Shown here: in pieces, positions 36,775 through 45,377 of the stretch
How positions within the stretch are numbered: the stretch's first letter is position 1
How the letters are laid out: each line of letters starts with the position of its first letter
Source: Rhizophagus clarus
Lineage: Eukaryota; Glomeromycota; Glomeromycetes; Glomerales; Glomeraceae
DNA: 64,000 nt
Assembly (NCBI GenBank): GCA_015698045.1
Contig: BLAL01000059.1
Span: 749,001-813,000 of the forward strand
Direction: 5' to 3'
Position numbers and translations under genes: made by a program
Notes under the pieces: generated by a model
What the model saw: the letters and a program-made list of their open reading frames with translations, nothing else
Told to the model about the DNA's origin: nothing
Database searches by the model: none

Positions 36775-39700
36775 TTATAAATTAAATTTTCTATTTAAAG
36801 GTATTATTGATAGGTAATTTTGTTTTCCAATTGTAACATATTTAAATTTTGTAGCTCTACATAATATTCTATGAACTGGTAGCAATGAATCACAGCCTTC
36901 CTCATAGTATTCAGTTCTCCACAATTCCGTATTTGATATGTTTGGTCTCATAAAGTTATGTTTAAATCGAATATCAGAGGAAGGTGCACATTTATACCAT
37001 TTCACGTATGCTAGAAGATGTGTTTTGGGTCCTTCAGGAAATCTAAGCGTATGCTCAAAGTAATATTGTACTTCACCCGGGTATGCATCAATTGATTCAT
37101 CATTAGCTGCTTTCCATTTTGCAAATATGGTCGCATTTCTTTCTTGTAGACTTGATATCATAGACCCAAATATTTCAGCGCCAATTTGCAATCTTGCGTG
37201 CTGATTAACTACCAGGTCCATAAATCCTAATATTTCTCCTTGTTCTTTTTCATATAATATAGAATGCCATTCACATAGAAAATTGCGCAATTCTAAAGGC
37301 ATAATAACTTTGAAATATGAAGGCTTAAGCATTTGACCTGGTAATGTCTCAGTACCATATATCTTGGAAAACGTAGATATATTGTGTCTCATAGATAGAA
37401 AATGCTGCAATTCTTCCCTTTCTTCTGTGAGGGCCAAACTACCTACAGTCTTTCTTGCCATAAGAAGGCAAAGAGATTTATCAAGAAGACCAGATGTCCA
37501 TTTGCACGTTAAGTAATAATCTACAAGAGTATTCTTGAGGACGATTTTCATAAGTTCAGGCTCTATTTGTCGATTACTGTTAGGATACGATCCTAAATAA
37601 TAAGAAATATACATTTATTAAAAAATTTAAGAGATATCGATGTAAAGTCAGGACTTTACCTATATATCCATTAAGTCTCTCAAATGGAAAAAGCCAATAA
37701 CTATATATAGGACCATAATCACGACAACAATCAGGAATATGAAGCGCCAAATGTATGTTACTTGTTATGAATTCTGGCCCATATGTGTTTTCTATGAGGT
37801 GAGCCATGTCTTTTAACCTTTCTTGTGCTTCTTTTAAATCATCTTCGGTAATGAATCTTGCTGCCAAAAGATTACATGCCCGAACAAAATGGCCTAAAAT
37901 CTTTCTATCGCTATTGTCTAGCATATCCCATAGAATATTAGTCGAATAGATCATGATGAAAGTTTTTCATTGATCAGCAGTCAAATTAGAAAAGCCATCG
38001 TTTCCAATAGCAATTTTTGGAGGAATGCGACCGATGTCAGAAGGTAATTCAACGTGATCCATTCTTTGTTGTGCTACCCGAAGTTGTTCCATACTTAATT
38101 TTCCCTGATTCACAAAAATTGATTTGATTATCCATTTTGCTACACCAAGGAAAAGGCAATGCATTGGATCCACTGCAGCAAAACGTATAGGATCCATATA
38201 CGGAAGACGAAGCAATTCAGACCAGCGCACACCATGCTTTTTGAAATGATTATCTCTAGAATTCTTCAAATTACATTGCAACCATTCATGAGCATATTTC
38301 TTATGTGATTCTGCGGTACTTATCTCATAGTTGTGATCCCCTCCATAGTGAGTTTTATTATATTCTCCACTATAAATACTACGTTTCTCACATCTATGGC
38401 ATTTCATTACTGCAGATCCATGACCAAACAACTTTCGTGTAGCTGGTATATCAGATGATCCAACAATCAATGCAACCTTTATATTTAAACCACCAGGACA
38501 CTGGTATGTCTTTGGTACTTTCCAACCCTTCCAAAGTTTTAAAAATTCGTCTACAATAGGGGCCAAATAATGATTGATACGTTCTAATCCTACCTCTTTT
38601 GGTCCTGGTAAAAAACCCAAATATATAATGTTTTCAGGCTTATTTCTTTCCGATCTTGGAAGGTTGCATATAGATGCATATATTGCACCAGTACTGTGTT
38701 GTGTGTAGGTAAATGGCTGGAACCAGTCAAGATTAAAGAGAAGACCTAGATGGCTTGTGGCAGTTTCTGGCGTAAAAAAGGTACTGCCATCAAATGGAAA
38801 TGTTTTCCATACTTTTCCATCATAAATATCTGAATAGATATCTCCTTTTCTTTGAAATCCTGATGGTTTCAACATATTTTCAAAACCAGGTCGTTGATAT
38901 AACATACTCAATTGCTGACAAATGTTTGGTTTAGGATAAAGACTACGTAGCACAGCAATTGTTTCTCCTTTACGTTTTTTAAGAACAGTAAGCGGATTGT
39001 TGCATTGGTTACGACGACTTGGTGTTGGATTATCTGGAAATTCTTCATGTAGGCAATTCTTAATGGTGACTTTTCCTTCTTTCTTATATGTGACAATATC
39101 TTCAACATTATGCATTTTATGACAATTATTGCATACAGCTAACTGCATTTTTGGTTGCAAAATATTCAAATATCCTTTTGCCTTAAATAAGGAGTTAGGA
39201 AATTTTTTGAATTGTGAATTATTTAAACGAGTAAGTACAATATGTAAGAATTTTATTAACGCTTCAATTGCCGTGTCAGTAAGGCGAAATCTTTGTTGGA
39301 ATTTAAATAGCCATAGAATTATTTTAGTTTTCAACGAATCATTTAAGTTTTCCATCACAAACACTTCATCGCTATCAAATTTGGGAGATGTGAAAATATT
39401 TTCACCTTCATTTTCTTCTTCCTGATCTGTATTATCATCCGTCTCTTCTTCATTTTCATAATTATCATCATCATTTTTATCAAGTTTAGATGCAGGAACA
39501 CGAAAGTTTGATGAAAATGTGTTTATATTTTCTTCTTCATTTAATTGAAAAGAATCAGGGAATGAATCAGGAAAAGAATCAGGCGGTATACCTTCTTCAT
39601 TATCTGAATTATTTAATTGGAAAGAATCAGGGTCATCTATTTTCCGCTTTTTTGAATTTGTTCTGGTGAGATTTTGTTCACTTGTCATAATGGCATTTTC

Positions 39701-39913
39701 TTGATCTTTTCTATTATGGTTTAACTTCCATAGGCGTTTGTCTTTTGCATGTTTCTTTAGAGTACGAGGGTTAACTTCTTCACCATTACAAAGAATACAA
39801 TTACATGCATACAAATACTTCTTTTTGGGCTTTAATAAATCAGCAACAGAGGTTTCATTTTTACAATTTTTATTATGTTTTATTAAATCGGCTACTGAAG
39901 TTTTATTACTCAT
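36775..39913 (-). pseudogene. tnp2-family (CACTA/EnSpm) transposase with a single nonsense codon
   Basis: Exon 1 runs 39913-37660, exon 2 37592-36775 (intron 37659-37593). A zinc-finger-like region YACNCILCNGEEVNPRTLKKH near the start is followed by an acidic linker and a second Cys cluster (AVCNNCHKMH...NCLHEEF...QCNNPL). The catalytic core has the tnp2 signatures LLFNLDWFQPF, GAIYASICNLPRSERNKPEN, YLGFLPGPKE, VALIVGSSDIPATRKLFGHG (first Asp), CHRCEKRS, LLRLPYMDPIRFAAVDPMHC (second Asp) and SYWLFPFERLNGYIG (Glu). At 37969-37967 TGA interrupts LTADQ*KTFIMIYSTNILW in frame; homologues are expected to have Trp there (TGG). Otherwise the frame is open for about 1,020 codons. As written it yields a 648-aa product lacking the Glu. 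It would cut and paste the surrounding element; it is probably inactive unless the base is an error. Confidence 0.83.
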
Positions 39914-40231
39914 TTTGCTAAAATATATTTACTAAAATATATGAAAAAGTTTAGAATATTTAGACAGCTATTCAAATGAAGTATAATTCTTTCAGGATCA
40001 GATTCGCGTTGAATTCTTTTAAATCAGATTGCGTAATCAGGATCAGGTTCGCGTTTGATCAGATTCGCGTGAGGAAACCTTCAGAATCAGATTCGCGTAA
40101 GGGAATCCTCGAAATTTTTCAGGATCAGGTTCGCGTAGTTGCACCTGAAATCTATATAAATATGCAACCTTTTCACGTTCTGAAAACTCTTCTTCTCATT
40201 CAAAGTTTTGCACTCAACTGAAATATAAGTA
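39914..40231. promoter_or_regulatory. Divergent promoter with five GATCAG(A/G)TTCGCGT motifs
   Basis: The 318-bp gap between the divergent transposase and Ser-rich genes carries five direct copies of (G/A)ATCAG(A/G)TTCGCGT at about 39997, 40039, 40057, 40083 and 40121. CpG-containing words are otherwise rare in this AT-rich window. The arrangement suggests binding sites for a factor controlling both transposon genes. A TATATAAATATG sequence lies at 40152-40163, before the plus-strand ATG at 40232. Confidence 0.6.
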
Positions 40232-41427
40232 ATGATGGACAGGGACAGTGATCAGGAATCTGTAAGCTCTTCCTCTTCCTCTTCCTCTTCCGCTTCCGCT
40301 TCTTCTTCCTCTTCCTCATCATCATCGTCAGCTGCTTCGTATAAAATGATTAAAGCAAGTATTATTTATTATTTATTTATCATTTATGGTTTTTTTTTCA
40401 TTCTATTTACGTTTATCTATTATTCTATAGAAAGAAGTCTATATATGGGTAGACTCGGAATTAAGAGATACTTATAAAATAGACGAGGAACGGACTTGGG
40501 TAGAGCAAAAGGAAAACATAGTAACAAAACTATTGCCGCCTTTGTACAAGCTCATGAATAAAAAATATAATATTACAAACGGCAAGTTACTAAAAATTTT
40601 GTACGGACGATGGCGTTCTCGGCATCGTGTGAATAACATTAAAAATCAAGGAGAAGAAAGAATAAAACAAGATAAGAGAAGGGCAAAAAAGAATTCGAGG
40701 ATGCAAGACGTAAGTAAATATTCAATTAATGTGAAATGAAAAGTTAGTAGTTAACTATCAATTACATTACTAGAAAAAAAAAAGAAGAACAAAAGCAACA
40801 AACTATTTGATAGAAGGTAAAGATAAGTATATTGTCAAGTATCCAGAAGGAGACCTTGTAAAAATTCTTAAAGATTCGGGTTACCACTCGGAAGAGTGGG
40901 AAGAAACAGATCCTGAGGAAGATTGGACTGTTATCCGACCTGCAGTAGTTGAAGATGGTGAAGTTATTGAGGAAGCCGTTAAAGAAAAGTCAACATCAGT
41001 ATACATTTATGATAAATGGTGGCGTTCTTCTGCAGTATGTATATTTATTATTTTATTAGTTTATTTATCAAAAACACTAATAGTAATTTATTTATTTAAG
41101 CTTTTACGATTATTACACGACCGAATTGATCCGACGGTCGAATTATTAAGGAAAAAACCACCAACTTTAAACCCTAAAAAAGCTGACAACATATCTGCAT
41201 CTAGCGTACCACCTATGGGTGCACCAAACTGGTGTTTAAATCAAGAGTCGCTCAAACAGTTTAACCGTTCAAGTGTTGATATTCCGATATACGATTATGA
41301 TACCGATGATAACCACGATAAAGACAAAGAAGAAATCCCAAATAGAACTAATTCAAATAGTAGAAAGAAGAGAAAAACTAAAAAAAACCCAAAACAAAAG
41401 AGAACCAAAAAACATAAATCAAAATAA
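40232..41427 (+). CDS. Transposon accessory protein, Ser-rich N-terminus and Lys-rich C-terminus, unknown family
   Basis: Four exons fit: 40232-40354, 40431-40709, 40774-41034 and 41101-41427, 990 nt in total (329 aa). Intron 1 must start GCAAGT (a GC-AG intron) to keep the frame; alternatively exon 1 ends at 40261 before GTAAGC, removing the serine run. Residues 11-34 are almost all Ser/Ala. The middle has VYIWVDSELRDTY, LPPLYKLMNKKYN, ILYGRWRSRHR, then basic KKKRRTK. Next comes an acidic/aromatic segment IVKYPEGDLVKILKDSGYHS, EEDWTVIRPAVVEDGEV, and DKWWRSSALLRLLHDRIDPT. The tail is lysine-rich (KKRKTKKNPKQKRTKKHKSK), nuclear-localisation-like. No domain was recognised. Divergent placement beside the transposase suggests a second transposition protein comparable in role to TnpA. 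Confidence 0.55.
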
Positions 41428-41541
41428 TTCAATAATTTTTTTTCTAATTCAAATAGAAGAAAAGAAGAGAAAAACTAAAAAAAAAACAAAATAAAAGAGA
41501 ACCAAAAAGCATAAATCAAAATAATTCAATAATTTTCTTTT
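41350..41541. repeat. About 105-bp tandem duplication of the 3' end of the Ser-rich gene
   Basis: The segment encoding the Lys-rich tail plus the first 3' bases (GAAAGAAGAGAAAAACTAAA ... AACATAAATCAAAATAATTC) is repeated almost unchanged at about 41452-41541, outside the reading frame of the gene. Confidence 0.7.
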
Positions 41542-41854
41542 TACTCATTAAATCTAGTCTTAAATAGATTTATGTTATTTGATTATATAATAAATTGAAT
41601 CAATCATCCGTATGCAGTTTAATTAAAAGTTAATCAAAAATTTAATAAGCTAGGTTCAAAATTGATTTGTGTTTACGTTTATTTTTAAAAAAACTTTAAT
41701 TGAAACAAATTTAATCTAATCCGTTCTGCATGCGAGACAATGTATTTCTATTTTATTTGTTACATATCAGATATATTAGAGGATTAATTTATAATTTGAA
41801 AATACGTAATGACTAATAACAAACATGTGATCCGATTATTATTATTTAAAAAAT

Positions 41855-42060
41855 CGTACAAATATCGGGTAACCGATATATATTAGCCAACATATCGGGG
41901 ACTAAAAGTTTAAATATCGGGGTCTTTGATAATTATAATTTTAGACATATTTTGAGATGTGACAAATCGGGTGTCCGATATGTATAAAAACCCGATATGT
42001 ATCTGATTAGTCACTGATATATAGACGCCCGATATGTACCCGATAGTATTGATTTTGACC
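41855..42060. repeat. Right subterminal ATATCGGG palindrome array
   Basis: Copies include ATATCGGGTAACCGATATAT (41867-41886), ACATATCGGGGACT, AATATCGGGGTC, AATCGGGTGTCCGATATGT, ACCCGATATGTAT and GCCCGATATGTACCCGATAG. With ATTGATTTTGACCAGTGT (42047-42064) it mirrors the left array and its ACACTGGTCAAAATCGAT at 30624. Confidence 0.7.
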
Positions 42061-42207
42061 AGTGTAAGAGCTACTAATTGAAGGAAATTAGCTGATTTTT
42101 GGCACGTCCTTTACCCCACCCCTAGGTAAGATATCCTGGTTATGTGTAACCAATCATATTTTTTAAAAATTGTGTAACTTAAGATTTTTGCTTACCTTCC
42201 ATTCGCT

Positions 42208-42236
42208 AAAATATTAGCTAATATATATCACTGCTC
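42208..42236 (-). repeat. Right terminal inverted repeat of 12-kb transposon
   Basis: Reverse complement of the left end with four mismatches, ending ...ATATATCACTGCTC, followed by the TAA target duplication at 42237-42239. Confidence 0.8.
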
Positions 42237-42345
42237 TAACTGTTAAAACCCTTTATCAAACTGCTAACTAACTGCTAAACTCTTTATCAAACTGCTAACT
42301 AACTGCTAAACTCTTTATCAAACTGGTAACCAATCCAGGTTTAAC
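42237..42345. repeat. 31/32-bp minisatellite, right half
   Basis: TAACTGTTAAAACCCTTT then two 31-bp units of ATCAAACTGCTAACTAACTG CTAAACTCTTT and a partial unit. It continues the array broken at 30243. Confidence 0.75.
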
Positions 42346-42424
42346 CCTATAAGAAACTGGGTTAAACTTTTTTTAACAGGTTCCAATTTGGATTTGTATT
42401 TTCCTTTACAGGTTGACCTGTTTA

Positions 42425-42606
42425 TAGATGCCACTTAAATCCAAAATAATTTGGAATTATGACAGTCTAAATGTACAAATCCAAATTAATTTACAAATTA
42501 TATATATAAATTTTGCAATTTGTACATTTGGAATTTATGAATTATGACTGTCAAAATATATAAATTAATTTGGGATTTACTTAAAATAATTTGAATGGTA
42601 TCTATA
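42425..42606. mobile_element. Small MITE-like hairpin element
   Basis: About 182 bp, internally an inverted repeat. The left arm TAGATGCCACTTAAAT... and the reverse complement of the right arm TATAGATACCATTCAAAT match, and both arms contain GACAGTC...AAATGTACAAAT-type blocks. Identical GACCTGTTTA direct repeats flank it at 42415-42424 and 42607-42616, consistent with an 8-10-bp target duplication. No coding capacity. The exact ends are uncertain by 1-2 bases. Confidence 0.65.
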
Positions 42607-42639
42607 GACCTGTTTACTCACTAAGAACCCAGGTCTAAA

Positions 42640-44010
42640 CACTATCTTTTTAAAACTATTTCTGTACTTTATAAAAAAAAGTATTTTTTTTAATAATTTT
42701 TTTTCTTTTTTTTTTTTTAGAAAAAATAGTTTTGAATACTAGAATCCTGATAGGTAAGTTTTATTAAAATTTAGCAAAACTTTTTTAAACTTAATTTTTT
42801 TAAAAAAATTTCTTTTTTAAAACTTTTTTTCTTTTTTTTTAGGAAAAATGGTTTTAAAGTTGATTTTTTAAAACTTTAAAATATAATTTGTAAACTTAAA
42901 AAAAAAAAGATTTTTATTAACATTTTTTTGTTTTTTTCCTTCTATCCTCTTTTATTTTCAACAATTTTTTTTAGATTACTAGTTTTAATAGAGATTTAAT
43001 AAGTAAAAATAAAGTTTTAATTTTTTTTTTGTTACTTTAATAAACATTAACTAGCTGTTCGTTTTTATTTCTTTAAGTTTTTTTTTGAACTTTTCAAGGT
43101 GAATATTAGAAACTAATAATTTTTTTTTAAATTTAATAAATGCTAAATATTTGTTTTTCTTTTTATAGGAGAATCAGTTCTAAAGTTAAATACCAGATTT
43201 CAATAAATAAGTTTTTTTTTTTTATATGAAATATATAAAAATTTTTTTATGGTTTTTTTGTTATTTATTTTTGTAGAAAAAACTGTAACTCTAAAATCAG
43301 GATATCAGACTTTTAGATAAGTTTCAAAAAATTTTTTTGATTTTTAAAAAATAATAAACTTTCAAAAAAAACCCATTTTTTTGCTTCTATTTTATAGAAA
43401 AACTAGCTTTAATTTAAAAACTGGATTTTCAGGTAAAGATTCAGAAAAACTTTAAAACTTTATTAAATATTAAAATTTTGTAATCTTTTTTTATTTACTT
43501 TATTATAGAAACTTTAAATAGACGTACTGAACTAAGTTAATAGCTTCTTTTTTTTAGTTCTTTTTATTTTCAACAATCTATTACTAATGACAGTTTATTT
43601 ATTTTTATTTTCTTTATTTTTTGTAGAATAATTAATTCTTCGACTTCTTGGACATATGGATTTAGTAAAAAATTTTTTTGTTTTATCTTTTTTCATAAAT
43701 CATTACTAAAATATCATTTATTTTAATTTGTTTTTCATTTTTTTTTCTAGGTTTTGGAGTGATAGTACTTGTAGATGAAGAAGCTAAATTTATAATAATT
43801 TTTATAAGCTTAATTTATTTTTTGATTTATTTTTTTGAAAAAAAAATATTTTATTAGATTTTTTAACTAAGATCATAAGTATTACAGACAATTTTTTTTT
43901 ATTTCTAAAAAACAATTTATTAGTATTTTTCTTACTTTTTTTCTAGATTTTGATCAAATTTTTAAAGGTTTTTATTATTAGATGTGTATAATAAATTTTT
44001 TCTAGTACTG
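42640..44010. repeat. Diverged array of about 118-bp units resembling splice sites
   Basis: Each unit has a T-rich run ending TAG (about 42720, 42841, 42975, 43170, 43276, 43398, 43509, 43627, 43750, 43946), then 30-50 bases such as AAAAACTAGCTTTAATTTAA or AAAAAACTGTAACTCTAAAA, often followed by GTAAG or ATAAG and AAAATTTTT. Spacing is 107-133 bp or about double. No frame is open across units, so it is read as a decayed tandem repeat, not a gene with many microexons. Confidence 0.5.
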
Positions 44011-45160
44011 TATATAGAAATGTGTAATTTTTATAATATCTTCATATAATATATGTAATTAGTAGGTTAAATAAATAACAATAAAGGTTACTATTTTGAG
44101 TATATTTTTGAAAATTTTAAATATCCAATATTGAATTAATTATAAAATTTATACAAATTGGTTCATTTTTATTGATAAAATTATGTCAAAATTATTAATT
44201 AATATACTAATAGTAGACAATAAAAAATATCCTATTAGTAACTAATATAATATAATATCCAATTGTACCCTATTTGAACATCCCAATTAAAACCTTAGTG
44301 TTTTCTTTTTGCACCATTTTTTTGGGATTGTAAATAAAAAAAATAAAGAACCAATCAGGTTAAATCCAGTGATCCAGATTCTATCTGATTGGTCTTCTAT
44401 TTGATGTCATTTGACTAGTGATCTGATATGCCAATTGGTGATTGATTAATAACTGGTAAATAATTGTTTTAAAATATTCACATATTAAAGTCAAATTTAT
44501 ACTTGCAATCTTGTATTTTTTGATAATAAAATTAAAATTATAATTATAAATTTTATTAAAAATTTCAACTGTACACCAATCAGTCATCAATCAGTCATCA
44601 ATCGGTCATATGACTGATTGATGACTGATTGACCTGATTGATGACTGATTGGTATCAGATTTATTCTGCTATGCACCTGTTACTCATCTGTTATTCACCC
44701 GCTAAGATATTGATTAATCTGGATCAAACCTGGATTGAAAATTCATTAACTGATATTAATCTGGATTGAATTTTTCTAATGGTTTATCCATTAACAAACT
44801 GGGTCTAAACATTAATTGAATCGTTATAATTTCTGATACCAACATACTATCCTATCATTAAATCATTTTTTCCCCCATGGCTTATATGATCTGTGCTATT
44901 ATTTATTGATGGCCTTAGAACATGCTAAAAATTTTATTGGAACTGACGAAGCCCAACATATTAAGTTTCTAAGTGTCTTATAATTTCAAATGAACATCCA
45001 GATACCAAATACGTCCTCTTTCAGAAGAACTTGTTAATTTCAAAATATGGTACAAGAAAATTCTTCTTTTTGTTTCATACACTTATTGACGAAAATCTGT
45101 ATTTTCAGAGTCCAGAGCGAAAAAAATTTTTTCGTTATTCGTAACACGGCAATAACGTAA
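44011..45160. other. AT-rich spacer with short inverted repeat
   Basis: Non-coding. It contains words around CTGATTGGT and CCAATTGGTGATTGATTAAT that recur in the 28-kb flank, and the hairpin at 44577-44653. The last 300 bp (44860-45160) are less AT-rich but show no gene. Confidence 0.4.
44577..44653. repeat. Inverted repeat / hairpin of ATGACTGATTG units
   Basis: CAATCAGTCATCAATCGGTC followed directly by ATATGACTGATTGATGACTG and further direct copies GATTGATGACTGATTGG. The arms are perfect apart from one base and centred on CATATG near 44609. Confidence 0.7.
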
Positions 45161-45377
45161 CAAACTATATAGTCGCTCCGGACAAAAAATTTTTAAGTTT
45201 CTCCGTTTGGCTTAAAGAAATGTCTATAACCGGAACTCGTCTGATCTCACGAGGTTTTCTTAATATAGATAGTAATTTCATTTAATTGGACATTTCCGTC
45301 GTTAAACAAACTATATAGTCGCTCCGAACAAAAAATTTTTAATTTTCGCCGTTTGGCATAAAGAAATGTCTATAACC

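Larger units (their letters stand above)
30244..42236. mobile_element. 12-kb TIR DNA transposon with tnp2 (CACTA/EnSpm-type) transposase
   Basis: The ends are inverted repeats: left GGGTAGTAACATATATTAGC (30244 on), right reverse complement GAGCAGTGATATATATTAGC (42236 back), 25 of 29 bases matching and continuing TAATATTTT in both. A TAA target duplication flanks it (30241-30243; 42237-42239). Removing the element and one TAA restores a 32-bp minisatellite unit exactly. Both ends share inner blocks (GCC(A)(G/A)AAATCAG, ACACTGGTCAAAATC) and arrays of ATATCGGG palindromes. Inside are a Gly/Arg-rich exon pair, an RPL10 fragment, a SANT-like gene, the tnp2-type transposase and a Ser-rich gene. The transposase type and 3-bp duplication are typical of CACTA elements, but the ends do not begin CACTA. 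The boundaries are read directly from the sequence; autonomy is doubtful because the transposase has a stop codon. Confidence 0.82.

Noticed and set aside
39129-39935. Plus-strand ORFs opposite the tnp2 transposase
   Set aside because: Antisense shadows of a conserved coding exon.
42640-44010. A gene with many microexons
   Set aside because: Splice-like signals are regular, but the short segments do not keep a common frame and have no coding character.
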